Shown here: piece after piece, positions 51,466 to 60,439 of the stretch
Layout of the letters: each line of letters begins with the position of its first letter
Numbering within the stretch: the stretch's first letter is position 1
Origin: Protaetiibacter intestinalis
Lineage (GTDB): Bacteria; Actinomycetota; Actinomycetes; Actinomycetales; Microbacteriaceae
Assembly (NCBI RefSeq): GCF_003627075.1
Contig: NZ_CP032630.1
Coordinates: 2,480,001 to 2,544,000 of the forward strand
Direction: 5' to 3'
DNA length: 64,000 bases
Translations under genes and position numbers: made by a program
The notes under the pieces: model-generated
Told to the model about the DNA's origin: nothing
The model's database searches: none
What the model saw: only the letters and a program-made list of their open reading frames with translations

Positions 51466-52824
51466 ATGCTGGAGGAGCTGCGCGCGGCCGTGGGCGAGGC
51501 GCTCGTCACGGATGCCGCGGCGCTCGAGGCGGCGCGCGGCGACAAGTCGGGGCAGCGCTCGGCGGCGGCCCCGCTCGCGATCGTCGAGGCGCGGGAGATC
51601 GGTCACGTGCAGGCGGCGCTGCGCTGGGCGAGCGCGCACGGGGTGCCCGTCGTGCCGCGCGGCGCGGGCACCGGCCTCGCGGGCGGCGCCCTGGCGGGCG
51701 CGGGGGAGCTCGTGCTCTCGACGTCGCGCCTCGACCGCATCCTCGAGATCTCCGCCGCCGACGAGCTCGCGGTCGTCGAGGCGGGTGTCATCAACGCCGA
51801 GCTCAACACGGCGCTCGCTGAGCACGGCCTCTGGTACACGCCCGACCCCGCGAGCCGCGCGATCTCGACGATCGGCGGCAACCTCGCCACGAACGCGGGC
51901 GGCCTCATGTGCGTCAAGTACGGCGTGACGCGCGAGTCGGTGCTCGGCATGAAGGTCGTGCTCGCCGACGGCCGCCTGCTCGAGCTCGGGCACCGCACCG
52001 TCAAGGGTGTCACCGGCTACGACCTGACCGCGCTCATGATCGGCTCGGAGGGCACGCTCGGGGTGATCGTGGAGGCGACCGTGCGGGTGCGCCCGGTCGA
52101 GCGCGGCGCCGTCGTGACGGTGAGCGCGGCGTTCCCGGATGTCGACGCCGCCGCGCGCGCGGCCGCGGCGATCACGGCCTCCGGAGTGCGCCCGGCGGCG
52201 CTCGAACTGCTCGACACGGGTGCGCTCGACGCGATCGGGGCGTATCTCGGAGTCGGGCTCGGCGGGGGCGCACGCCTGCTCGTGCAGACCGACGGCGGCC
52301 ATGCGGACGCGGAGGCGGCGCGCGTGCTCGCCGTCGTGGAGGCCTCCGGCGGCACCGCGGAGCTCGGCGACGCCGAGGAGGGCGAGCGGCTGTTCGCGAT
52401 CCGCCGCGCGTTCCACCCCGCCATGGAACGCCAGGGCAGCGTGCTCATCGAGGACGTCGCCGTGCCGCGCAGCGCCCTGCCCGCCATGTTCGCGGCGATC
52501 GCCCGCATCGAGGGGCGGTACGGCATCCGCATCCCGACCGTCGCGCACGCGGGCGACGGCAACCTGCACCCCAACTTCGTCTACCGGCCCGTCCTGCGCG
52601 ACGGGCGCGAGGAGGTGCCCGAGCACATCTGGGACGCCGCGCACGAGCTGTTCCAGGAGTGCCTGCGGCTCGGCGGCACGCTCACGGGCGAGCACGGCGT
52701 GGGGCTGCTCAAGCGCCGCTGGCTGCGCGACGAGCTCGGCGACGACGGCTACGGGCTGCAGCGGCAGCTCAAGGCGGTGTTCGACCCGCAGGGCATCCTC
52801 AACCCCGGCAAGGTGTTCTCCTAG
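51466..52824 (+). CDS. FAD-binding oxidase, GlcD/lactate dehydrogenase-like
   Basis: A 452-residue flavoprotein of the VAO/PCMH family. FAD-domain motifs: PVVPRGAGTGLAGGALAGAGELVLS, STIGGNLATNAGGLMCVKYG and GHRTVKGVTGYDLTALMIGSEGTLGVI. The C-terminal domain has HAGDGNLHPNFVY and LTGEHGVGLLKRRWL, shared by glycolate oxidase subunit D and D-lactate dehydrogenase. The substrate is probably a 2-hydroxy acid. ATG 51466 is chosen because TACGCT lies exactly six bases before it; an earlier in-frame ATG exists at 51433. Confidence 0.9.
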   Translation: MLEELRAAVGEALVTDAAALEAARGDKSGQRSAAAPLAIVEAREIGHVQAALRWASAHGVPVVPRGAGTGLAGGALAGAGELVLSTSRLDRILEISAADELAVVEAGVINAELNTALAEHGLWYTPDPASRAISTIGGNLATNAGGLMCVKYGVTRESVLGMKVVLADGRLLELGHRTVKGVTGYDLTALMIGSEGTLGVIVEATVRVRPVERGAVVTVSAAFPDVDAAARAAAAITASGVRPAALELLDTGALDAIGAYLGVGLGGGARLLVQTDGGHADAEAARVLAVVEASGGTAELGDAEEGERLFAIRRAFHPAMERQGSVLIEDVAVPRSALPAMFAAIARIEGRYGIRIPTVAHAGDGNLHPNFVYRPVLRDGREEVPEHIWDAAHELFQECLRLGGTLTGEHGVGLLKRRWLRDELGDDGYGLQRQLKAVFDPQGILNPGKVFS

Positions 52825-52878
52825 GCGGCACCGCTCGGCGGGAATGCATGCGCCTGCATACGCGTTGCACCACACGAT

Positions 52879-53439
52879 ATGACTGCTCTCCGTACCGCCG
52901 TCCCGCGCCCGACCACGGGCGTCCTCCGCCTGCGTCCGACCCTGCGTGGGCGCGGCTTCGTCGTCGGCACCGTGGATGCCGCCGGCCCCGACACGAACGG
53001 CTTCGCCCCGCGCGACCGGGTCGCCTGGCGCGACACCGGCGAGGAGCTCGGCGAACTCGTGCTGCGCGAGCAGCGCGACGTGCTGGGCGTGCCGCGCTGG
53101 ATCAGCGACGAGCAGGTCGTGAGCTACCTCGGCGCCGGCCTCATCGCGCGCGCCCTCGTGCGCACCCGCCCGTTCAGCCGCGGCGACGGCGTGCGCGTCG
53201 TCTCCGCCGACCCGCTGGTGGCCGAGATGACGGCCGCCTGGGCGCGTTCGCTCGGTGCGCGCATCGTCGAGGCGGCCCCCGACCTCGCCATCCGCGACGA
53301 CGTGCGGGTGCGCCGCACGGTGCTCACCGGCCACGGCAAGCTCGCCGAGGCGGCCGTCGAGGTGTTCCAGGCGATCCGCCGCGGGGTGTTCGACGAGGTC
53401 GAGCCGATCGCGGGTGCGTCGCCGCGCGTCGCGGCCTAG
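52879..53439 (+). CDS. Short quinone-oxidoreductase-like protein, role unknown
   Basis: A 186-residue protein. The segment RGRGFVVGTVDAAGPDTNGFAPRDRVAW parallels the GxVxxxGxxVxxxxxGDRV strand of medium-chain dehydrogenases, and YLGAGLIARALVRTRPFSRGDGVRVVSADPLVAEMTAAWARSLGARIVEAA parallels the cofactor half, but the GxGxxG turn and two thirds of the normal length are missing. It is either a reduced relative or a decayed one; reading frame and codon use look normal. Direct repeats TGCATGCG/TGCATACG (52845-52862) lie upstream. Confidence 0.65.
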   Translation: MTALRTAVPRPTTGVLRLRPTLRGRGFVVGTVDAAGPDTNGFAPRDRVAWRDTGEELGELVLREQRDVLGVPRWISDEQVVSYLGAGLIARALVRTRPFSRGDGVRVVSADPLVAEMTAAWARSLGARIVEAAPDLAIRDDVRVRRTVLTGHGKLAEAAVEVFQAIRRGVFDEVEPIAGASPRVAA

Positions 53440-53473
53440 CCTCAGCCGCGTCCGCGCGTCCTAGGCTGGGCGC

Positions 53474-54019
53474 ATGACCTTCCTGCCCATGTCCGAGGAT
53501 GCGGAGCTCTCGTCCGACGCGATCGCGGCGGCCGAGCGTCAGGTGCAGCTGCACGGTGGCCGCATCACCAACATGAAGCGCACCCTGCTCGGCCACGTGC
53601 CGAGCTTCGACGCCTACATGGAGTGGTACACGCTGAAGGACGAGCTCGAGCCGTACATCGGCGAGCGGGCGGTGTCGCTGTTCTCCTACGCCATCTCGGA
53701 CGCCAACGAGTGCCTCGTCTGCTCGGTGTTCTTCCGCCGCATCCTGATCGAATCGGGCGACGACCCCGACGACCCGCAGGTGACCGAGACCGAGCAGCTG
53801 CTGCTCGACTGGGGGCGGATGATCGCGACCGACCCGAACGGCATCCCGCCGGCGTTCCGCGAGCGGTTGGAGCGCGCGTTCTCGCCGAAGCTGCGCATCA
53901 TCCTGGTCGCGTTCGCGGGCCTCATGGTGGCGACGAACCTGTTCAACACGGTCGGGCGCGTGCCGCTCGACGAGGTGCTGTACGACTTCCGGAAGCCGGG
54001 GGATGACCGCACCGAGTGA
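53474..54019 (+). CDS. AhpD-fold-like protein with CxxC motif
   Basis: A 181-residue mostly helical protein. NECLVCSVFFRRIL contains a CxxC pair in the position and helix context of carboxymuconolactone decarboxylase/AhpD proteins, which often work in peroxide reduction. The family call is tentative. TAGGCT (53462-53467) lies exactly six bases before the ATG, so it is probably leaderless. Confidence 0.6.
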   Translation: MTFLPMSEDAELSSDAIAAAERQVQLHGGRITNMKRTLLGHVPSFDAYMEWYTLKDELEPYIGERAVSLFSYAISDANECLVCSVFFRRILIESGDDPDDPQVTETEQLLLDWGRMIATDPNGIPPAFRERLERAFSPKLRIILVAFAGLMVATNLFNTVGRVPLDEVLYDFRKPGDDRTE

Positions 54020-54061
54020 GGGGCGCCGCCCCGCGCCGCCCCATCGACGGGAGGGTCGTCG

Positions 54062-55108
54062 GTGACCGGCGAGCCCGAGCTTTCGGTGCTCCTCGCGCCC
54101 GCGCGTCCCGGCGAGGAGTCGTTCCGGTGGGCCGAGCCGATACGCAGGAACACCCTGGTGGTGTTCTTCCTCGCCGTGCTGCTCGGCTTGATCCTGCTCG
54201 TCGCGTGTCTCGTGCTGAGCGCGCTGCTGGCTCTGCAAGGACGTCCCGTGACGGCGCTCGCCTACCTGGGCTTCGCCGTGGTGCCGGGTGCGGCGCTCGT
54301 CGGCGCCTGGCGCTGGGATCGTCGCTGGATGCGCTGGGGCACCTCGGAGCAGGTGCGTCTCGCGCCCCGCCTGCCCGCGTTCGCGGAGGCGAACGGCTTG
54401 ACCCTCGACCGCGAGGTCGCGGTGCCGCGCGTGCGACCCGGCGTGTCCGGGTCCGGGCGCCTCATCGCGGATCGCCTCGAGAACCGGCTGCGCGCGGACG
54501 ACGGCGCCCCCGATCCGTCGCCGGGCGTCGCGGAGCTGGGCGACTACATCTGGCTCGAGGAGTATGCCGGCGGCTCCCGGGCGACGCGCTCGGTCGCCTA
54601 CGTCGCGATCCGGATGCCGCGCGAGCTTCCGACGATCGCGATCCAGTCGCGCGCGGACGGCGGCGCCGAGCTCGAGATCCACGAGACGCAGACCCTGTCG
54701 CTCGAGGGGGACTGGGACGCGCACTTCACCCTCTTCTGCCCGCCCGGCTTCGAGCGGGATGCCCTGCAGATCATGACGCCCGATGTGATGGCGGCCATGA
54801 TCGATCACGCGGGGTCGTGGTCGGCCGTCACCCGGGGAGCGTGGCTGGTGTTCGTCTCGGCGACCCCGTTCGTCTCGGCCCGGCCGCTCGACTACGCGGG
54901 CGCGTTCCGCCTCATCCGGGTCGCGCGGGAGGTGGCGGGGCAGGCGGAGCACTACCGCGATCCGGGCGCGGGGGTTCCCGGCCGCTCGGCGGTGGTAGCG
55001 CCCTTGAGGCGCACAGGGATCGCGGGGGTCGCGGCGACGATCGCGGGTGCGACCCTCGCGTGCCTGGCCATCCTCGCGGCGATCCCGTTGCTGACCGGGG
55101 GCGCCTGA
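54062..55108 (+). CDS. Membrane protein, unknown function
   Basis: A 348-residue protein: two membrane segments near the N terminus (about 30-55, 62-82), a soluble region with beta strands (about 95-300), and a C-terminal helix (about 320-345). No motif recognised. The GTG start is the first in frame; it ends directly before the dehydrogenase gene (TGAATG), so they are probably co-transcribed. Confidence 0.7.
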   Translation: MTGEPELSVLLAPARPGEESFRWAEPIRRNTLVVFFLAVLLGLILLVACLVLSALLALQGRPVTALAYLGFAVVPGAALVGAWRWDRRWMRWGTSEQVRLAPRLPAFAEANGLTLDREVAVPRVRPGVSGSGRLIADRLENRLRADDGAPDPSPGVAELGDYIWLEEYAGGSRATRSVAYVAIRMPRELPTIAIQSRADGGAELEIHETQTLSLEGDWDAHFTLFCPPGFERDALQIMTPDVMAAMIDHAGSWSAVTRGAWLVFVSATPFVSARPLDYAGAFRLIRVAREVAGQAEHYRDPGAGVPGRSAVVAPLRRTGIAGVAATIAGATLACLAILAAIPLLTGGA

Positions 55109-55924
55109 ATGACGCGGGAGCATCCGCTTGCGGGACGGGTGGCGCTCGTGACGGGCGCGGCGCACGGCCAGGGGCGCGCCATCGCGCGGGCCCTCGCCGA
55201 GGACGGCGCGGCGATCGTGGCACTCGACGTGGGCGCCGAGCTCGCCTACCCGGCCTACGCGCAGGGCACGACGGCCGAGCTCGAGACCCTGGTGGCCGAG
55301 ATCCTCGAGGCGGGCGGACGCGCGATCCCGGCCCTCGCCGACGTGCGGGATGCCGCGGCGGTGCAGCGGGCGGTCGACGCCGGCGTCGAGGCGTTCGGCG
55401 GCATCGACATCCTCATCAACAACGCGGGCATCGTCGCCTACGCCGAGCTCGAGTCCATGTCGGATGCGGAATGGGATGCCATGATCGGCATCAATCTGAC
55501 CGGTCCGTTCGTGGTGGCGCGCGCCGCCGTGCCGCACCTCAAGGCATCCGGGCACGGCGTGATCGTCAACAACTCGAGCGTCATGGGGCTGCGCGGCGGC
55601 AACCGGCTCTCGCACTACGTGGCATCGAAGCACGGCCTCACGGGCCTCACGAAGGCGTGGGCGATCGAGCTCGCGCCGTTCGGGGTGCGGGTCGTGTCGA
55701 TCCACCCGACGGGGGTCGACACCCCCATGAACGACGGTCTCGCAGCTCAGGAGGGCGCGACCCCGCAGGAGATCGCCGAGCGCAGCGCCGGCAACCTGCT
55801 GCCGGGCGTCCCGTGGATCGAGACCTCCGACGTCGCCGAGCTCGTGCGCTACCTCGTCTCCGACCGCGCCCGCTACGTGACGGGCGCCCAGTACACCCTC
55901 GACGCCGGCCTCCTCACCCGCTGA
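55109..55924 (+). CDS. Short-chain dehydrogenase, mycofactocin-coupled type
   Basis: A 271-residue NAD(P)-dependent dehydrogenase. VALVTGAAHGQGRAIARALAEDGA (cofactor loop), NNAGIVAYAE, the catalytic Ser in NNSSVMGLRG and YxxxK in YVASKHGLTGL are present. The insert LAYPAYAQGTTAELETLVAEI after strand 2 is the hallmark of mycofactocin-dependent SDRs in actinobacteria, which keep NAD bound and pass electrons to mycofactocin. No mycofactocin gene is in the window, so this is inference from the insert. The substrate is unknown. Confidence 0.85.
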   Translation: MTREHPLAGRVALVTGAAHGQGRAIARALAEDGAAIVALDVGAELAYPAYAQGTTAELETLVAEILEAGGRAIPALADVRDAAAVQRAVDAGVEAFGGIDILINNAGIVAYAELESMSDAEWDAMIGINLTGPFVVARAAVPHLKASGHGVIVNNSSVMGLRGGNRLSHYVASKHGLTGLTKAWAIELAPFGVRVVSIHPTGVDTPMNDGLAAQEGATPQEIAERSAGNLLPGVPWIETSDVAELVRYLVSDRARYVTGAQYTLDAGLLTR

Positions 55925-55938
55925 GCCTCCACATCCCT

Positions 55939-56014
55939 GGTCAAACGCTGCAGCGGTCGGCCCGGGGCGGCAGCAGTGTCTGGCGCGTGTGACGAAGCGC
56001 TACAGCGCTTGACC
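55939..56014. repeat. Long inverted repeat, family 3
   Basis: GGTCAAACGCTGCAGCG (55939-55955) pairs with CGCTACAGCGCTTGACC (55998-56014) over 17 positions with two mismatches; the loop is 42 bases. It follows the dehydrogenase gene and precedes the nad operon, so it may terminate the former. Loop length equals that of the family 1 copy at 22.1 kb although the arms are unrelated. Confidence 0.75.
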
Positions 56015-56090
56015 ACCCGCAGTGAGGGGCGGGGTGACCTTCAGTGGTAGGGTTTGTTCAGGTTTGGGTGACTCTAAGTCGGAGGGGCGG

Positions 56091-56774
56091 ATGAGCGGGA
56101 TCGAGCTGGCGGTGTCGACCGTGATCTTCGCGCTGCGCCCGGATGCCGAGGGGCGCCTCGTGCTGTCGCTGCCGCTCGTGCGGCGCATCCGGGAGCCCTT
56201 CGAGGGGCGCTGGGCGCTGCCGGGCGGTGCGGCGGATGCGGGGGAGAGCCTCGCCGACACCGCGGCCCGCAAGCTCGCCGAGACGACGGGCCTCGCCCCC
56301 AGCTATCTCGAGCAGCTCTACGCCTTCGGCGAGCCGGACCGGTCCCCGACCGGCCGCGTCGTCTCGGTCGTCTACTGGGCGCTCGTGCACGGTGACGAGG
56401 CGGACCGGGCGCTCGAGGGCGAGAACGTGGCCTGGTTCCCGGCCGACGCGCACCCGGCGCTCGCCTTCGACCACGACCTCATCGTCGGCTACGCCCTCTG
56501 GCGGCTGCGCACCAAGCTCGGCTACGCCCGCATCGCCCACGCCTTCCTCGGCCCCACCTTCACGCTCGCCGAGCTGCGTCAGGTGCACGAGCTCGTGCTG
56601 CAGAAGCCCCTCGACCCCGCCAACTTCCGTCGGCAGATCGAGGCGTCGGGTGCCGTCGTGCCGACCGGCGAGCGGCAGACCGGCGGCCGGCACCGCCCCC
56701 CGAAGCTCTACCGCTACGACACCACGATCGAACCGGTCGACACGGGTCCGCTCGGCGCAGCCGGCATCCGCTGA
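56091..56774 (+). CDS. nrtR: NrtR-type NUDIX transcriptional regulator of NAD synthesis
   Basis: A 227-residue protein with an N-terminal NUDIX-like domain (about 1-145; WALPGGAADAGESLADTAARKLAETTGL, a Nudix box that has lost key catalytic positions: AARKLAETTG instead of AxREExEE) and a C-terminal winged helix (about 150-225). NrtR proteins bind ADP-ribose through the NUDIX fold and repress NAD genes. It stands directly in front of nadA, nadB and nadC. ATG 56091 is set by GGAGGGG. The gap before it has TAGGGT (56048-56053) and repeated GGTTTG that may be its operator. Confidence 0.88.
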   Translation: MSGIELAVSTVIFALRPDAEGRLVLSLPLVRRIREPFEGRWALPGGAADAGESLADTAARKLAETTGLAPSYLEQLYAFGEPDRSPTGRVVSVVYWALVHGDEADRALEGENVAWFPADAHPALAFDHDLIVGYALWRLRTKLGYARIAHAFLGPTFTLAELRQVHELVLQKPLDPANFRRQIEASGAVVPTGERQTGGRHRPPKLYRYDTTIEPVDTGPLGAAGIR

Positions 56775-56797
56775 CCGACACCCCCGGAGATCCCCCC

Positions 56798-58087
56798 ATG
56801 ACGTCCGTCGACACCACCATCCGACTGATCCGCACGACCGGGCGCGACGCCGCGGGACGCCCCGCCGAGGCGTGCAGCCCCGCCCTCGCCCGCGCACCGT
56901 GGGAGTTCGACGGCGTGCTGCAGTACGGCCCCGGATCCTCGATGGGCGACGTCATCCCCGCGGGTGCCCCGCGCCAGGGCGCCCTGCCCGAGGAGTACCG
57001 CACGGCGAGCGCCGAGGAGCTCCACGCGCGCATCCGTGCCGCCAAGCGCACCCTCGGCGACCGCGTCGTGATCCTCGGGCACTTCTACCAGCGCGACGAG
57101 ATCGTGCAGCACGCCGACTTCCTCGGCGACTCGTTCCAGCTCGCGAACGCCGCCCAGACGGTGCCGGACGCCGAGGCGATCGTGTTCTGCGGCGTGCACT
57201 TCATGGCCGAGACGGCCGACATCCTGGCGCGGCCGGAGCAGCGCGTCATCCTGCCGAACCTGGCCGCGGGCTGCTCGATGGCCGACATGGCCGACGCCGA
57301 CTCGGTCGAGGAGTGCTGGGAGCAGCTCGAGGCGCTCTACGGCACCGAATCGGATGCCGCGGGCCGGGTCCCCGTGATCCCCGTCACCTACATGAACTCC
57401 TCGGCCGCGCTCAAGGCCTTCTGCGGGCGCCACGGCGGCATCGTCTGCACGAGCTCGAACGCCGAGACCGTGCTCGAGTGGGCCTTCGAGCGCGGCCAGC
57501 GGGTGCTGTTCTTCCCCGACCAGCACCTCGGCCGCAACACCGCCAAGAAGCTCGGGGTGCCGCTCGAGCGGATGCCGATGTGGGATCCGCGCAGGCCGCT
57601 CGGCGGCCACGCGGGGGATGCGCTGCTGGATGCCCGCGTGATCCTCTGGCACGGCTTCTGCTCGGTGCACAAGCGCTTCACGGTGGCGCAGATCGAGCAG
57701 GCCCGCGCCGAGCACCCCGGCGTGCGCGTCATCGTGCACCCGGAGTGCCCGATGGCGGTCGTCGACGCGGCCGACGAGGCCGGCTCGACCGACCACATCC
57801 GCAGGGCGGTGGCGGCCGCGAGCGAGCCGACGACCTTCGCGATCGGCACCGAGATCAACATGGTGAACCGGCTCGCCGCCGAGTTCCCGCAGCACGAGAT
57901 CTTCTGCCTCGACCCGGTCGTGTGCCCCTGCTCGACGATGTACCGCATCCACCCCGGCTACCTCGCCTGGGTGCTCGAGGCCCTGGTGCGCGGCGAGACG
58001 CCGAACGTGATCGCGGTGCCGGATGCCGTGGCGGCCGAGGCGCGCATCGCCCTCGAGCGCATGCTCGACGCCAAGCCGAGGGCCTGA
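56798..58087 (+). CDS. nadA: Quinolinate synthase
   Basis: Condenses iminoaspartate with dihydroxyacetone phosphate to quinolinate using a [4Fe-4S] cluster. The 429-residue protein has an N-terminal extension of about 60 residues, then VILGHFYQRDEIVQHADFLGDSF, IVFCGVHFMAETADIL, VCTSSNAETVLEWA, VHPECPM and LDPVVCPCSTMYRI; the cysteines in these motifs hold the cluster. It follows nrtR by 23 bases. Neighbour nadB makes its substrate; the desulfurase at the end of the operon could supply its sulfur. Confidence 0.97.
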   Translation: MTSVDTTIRLIRTTGRDAAGRPAEACSPALARAPWEFDGVLQYGPGSSMGDVIPAGAPRQGALPEEYRTASAEELHARIRAAKRTLGDRVVILGHFYQRDEIVQHADFLGDSFQLANAAQTVPDAEAIVFCGVHFMAETADILARPEQRVILPNLAAGCSMADMADADSVEECWEQLEALYGTESDAAGRVPVIPVTYMNSSAALKAFCGRHGGIVCTSSNAETVLEWAFERGQRVLFFPDQHLGRNTAKKLGVPLERMPMWDPRRPLGGHAGDALLDARVILWHGFCSVHKRFTVAQIEQARAEHPGVRVIVHPECPMAVVDAADEAGSTDHIRRAVAAASEPTTFAIGTEINMVNRLAAEFPQHEIFCLDPVVCPCSTMYRIHPGYLAWVLEALVRGETPNVIAVPDAVAAEARIALERMLDAKPRA

Positions 58088-58088
58088 G

Positions 58089-59597
58089 ATGCGCGTCGTC
58101 GTGGTCGGCAGCGGCATCGCGGGGCTCGTCACCGCGTGGCGCGCGAGCGCGCGGCACGAGGTGGTGCTCGTGACGAAGGGCGAGCTCACCGAGTCGAACA
58201 CCCGCCATGCCCAGGGCGGCATCGCGGCCGCCCTCTTCCCGGACGACAGCGCCGCGGCCCACGCCTCCGACACCCTGCGGGCGGGGGCGGGGCTCGCCGA
58301 CCCGGAGGCCGTGCGGGTGCTGTGCACCGAGGGCCCCGCGCGGGTGCGCGAGCTGGTCGCGCTCGGCGTGCCGTTCGACCGGGATCCCGACGGCGCGCTC
58401 GCCCGCGGGCGGGAGGCCGCCCACGGCGTGCGCCGCGTGCTGCACGCCGGGGGCGACGCGACGGGGCGCGCGATCGAGGCGACGCTCATCCGCGCGGTGC
58501 GGGCGACGACGACGGTCGTGCACGAGCACACGAGCCTGCGCGAGCTGCTCGTCGACGCCGGACGGGTGGTCGGGGCCCTGGTGCGGCATGCCGACGGCAC
58601 GGTCGGCGTGCTCGGGGCGGATGCCGTGGTGATCGCCACGGGCGGCGCCGGCCGGCTCTACGCGCACACCACCAACCCCGCGGTCACGACGGGCGACGGC
58701 ATCGCGGCGGCGTACCGCGCGGGAGCCGAGCTCGCCGACCTCGAGTTCATGCAGTTCCACCCCACCGCCCTCGCCGTGCCGGGCCGTCCGCTCGTCTCGG
58801 AGGCGGTGCGCGGCGAAGGCGCGGTGCTGCTCGACGCCGAGGGCCGGCGCTTCCTGACGGAGGTGCACGCGGATGCCGAACTCGCGCCGCGCGACGTCGT
58901 CGCCCGGGGCGTCGCGCGCGCCATGGCGCGGCAGGACGGGGCGCCCGTGCTGCTCGACGCGGCGCGGGTGGAGCGGGAACGCGGCGACGGCTACCTCGCG
59001 GCGCGCTTCCCGAGCCTCACGCGGCTGACGCGCGAGCACGGCCTCGACTGGAGGCGCGAGCCGGTGCCCGTGACGCCCGCCGCCCACTTCTGGATGGGCG
59101 GCATCCGCACGGATCTCGACGGGCGCACGAGCCTGCCGGGGCTGTTCGCGGTCGGCGAGGCCGCCCGCACGGGCGTGCACGGCGCCAACCGCCTCGCCTC
59201 CAACTCCTTGCTCGAGGGTCTCGTCTTCGGGCATCGGGTCGCTCAGGTGATCGAGGAGCTTCCGGCCGCGCCGACCGGCGCGCCACTACCCCCCGCGGGG
59301 AGCGACCGGGAACCGGTGGGCGCCGACGACATCCGCGCCCTCATGTGGAGCGCCGTCGGCCTCGAACGCGACGGCGACACCCTCGCCGCGGCCCTCCGCA
59401 CGCTCGAGGGGTGGAACGCCGACGGCGAGACCCGCGGCCTGCTCGAGCTCGCCCGCCTCACCACGCGCGCCGCCCTCGCGCGCACCGAGTCGCGCGGCGC
59501 CCACTTCCGCACCGACCACCCCGACACCGACCCCGCGCAGGCGCGCCCGCTCGTCTGGAGCACCGTGCCGACACGAGAACTGGAGCCCGCGCGATGA
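58089..59597 (+). CDS. nadB: L-aspartate oxidase
   Basis: Oxidises L-aspartate to iminoaspartate with FAD. The 502-residue protein starts MRVVVVGSGIAGLVTAWRA, the dinucleotide fold, then NTRHAQGGIAAAL, ATGGAGRLYAHTTNPAVTTGDG, DLEFMQFHPTAL and GLFAVGEAARTGVHGANRLASNSLLEGLVFG, the diagnostic family sequence. The C-terminal helical domain is present. The start is one base after the nadA stop; the end overlaps nadC by four bases (ATGA). Confidence 0.97.
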   Translation: MRVVVVGSGIAGLVTAWRASARHEVVLVTKGELTESNTRHAQGGIAAALFPDDSAAAHASDTLRAGAGLADPEAVRVLCTEGPARVRELVALGVPFDRDPDGALARGREAAHGVRRVLHAGGDATGRAIEATLIRAVRATTTVVHEHTSLRELLVDAGRVVGALVRHADGTVGVLGADAVVIATGGAGRLYAHTTNPAVTTGDGIAAAYRAGAELADLEFMQFHPTALAVPGRPLVSEAVRGEGAVLLDAEGRRFLTEVHADAELAPRDVVARGVARAMARQDGAPVLLDAARVERERGDGYLAARFPSLTRLTREHGLDWRREPVPVTPAAHFWMGGIRTDLDGRTSLPGLFAVGEAARTGVHGANRLASNSLLEGLVFGHRVAQVIEELPAAPTGAPLPPAGSDREPVGADDIRALMWSAVGLERDGDTLAAALRTLEGWNADGETRGLLELARLTTRAALARTESRGAHFRTDHPDTDPAQARPLVWSTVPTRELEPAR

Positions 59598-60439
59598 GCG
59601 CCGCGATCGACGACATCATCACCCGCGCCCTCGCCGAGGACGCCCCCTGGGGCGACCTCACGAGCGAGACGTTCCTGCCGGCGGAGGCCACGGCATCCGC
59701 GTCGCTCGTCGCGCGCGAGCCCGGCGTGCTCTCGGGGGCGGAGGTCTTCGCCCGGGTGTTCGCGCTCGTCGACGCCGAAACGACCGTCGAGCTGCTGCGG
59801 CACGACGGCGCGGCGTTCGCGGCGGGCGAGGCGCTCGCCCGCGTCGCGGGGCCCGCCCGCGCCGTGCTGCGCGCCGAGCGCATCGCCCTCAACCTCGTGC
59901 AGCGGATGAGCGGCATCGCGACCCTCACCGCGCGCTACGTCGCGGAGGTCGAGGGCACCTCCGCGCGCATCGTCGACACCCGCAAGACGACGCCCGGGCT
60001 CCGCATCCTCGAGCGTCAGGCGGTGCGCGACGGCGGCGGCCGCAACCACCGCTTCTCGCTCTCGGATGCCGTGATGGCGAAGGACAACCACCTCGCCGTG
60101 CTCGCGGCATCCGGGGTGCCACTCGGCGACGCGATCCGTGCCGCGCGCGCCCGGCTCGGTCACACGGTCCACCTCGAGGTGGAGGTCGATCGGCTGGATC
60201 AGGTGGAGGAGGTCGTGGCGGCGGGCGTCGACACGATCATGCTCGACAACTTCAGCCCGGCCGAACTCCGAGAGGGGGTCGCGCTCGTCGCCGGGCGGGC
60301 GCTCGTCGAGGCCTCGGGCGGCGTGAACCTCGACACCGTGCGCGCCATCGCCGAGGCGGGCGTCGACGTCATCTCGGTCGGCGCGCTCACCCACAGCGTG
60401 CGCGCCCTCGACCTCGGGCTGGATGTGACGGTCGGCTGA
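59594..60439 (+). CDS. nadC: Quinolinate phosphoribosyltransferase
   Basis: Makes nicotinate mononucleotide from quinolinate and PRPP. 281 residues: EDAPWGDLTSETFLP, RIALNLVQRMSGIATLTARYV, DTRKTTPGLRILERQAVRDGGGRNHRFSLSDAVMAKDNHL (active-site basic residues), VDTIMLDNFSP, EASGGVNLDTVRAIAEAGVDVISVGALTHS. All standard. It is coupled to nadB and to the next gene by overlaps. Confidence 0.97.
   Translation: MSAAIDDIITRALAEDAPWGDLTSETFLPAEATASASLVAREPGVLSGAEVFARVFALVDAETTVELLRHDGAAFAAGEALARVAGPARAVLRAERIALNLVQRMSGIATLTARYVAEVEGTSARIVDTRKTTPGLRILERQAVRDGGGRNHRFSLSDAVMAKDNHLAVLAASGVPLGDAIRAARARLGHTVHLEVEVDRLDQVEEVVAAGVDTIMLDNFSPAELREGVALVAGRALVEASGGVNLDTVRAIAEAGVDVISVGALTHSVRALDLGLDVTVG

Noticed and set aside
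56022..56090. A longer start for the NrtR-type gene
   Set aside because: The GTG at 56022 would add 23 residues over the likely promoter; ATG 56091 has a GGAGGGG site and a typical N terminus.
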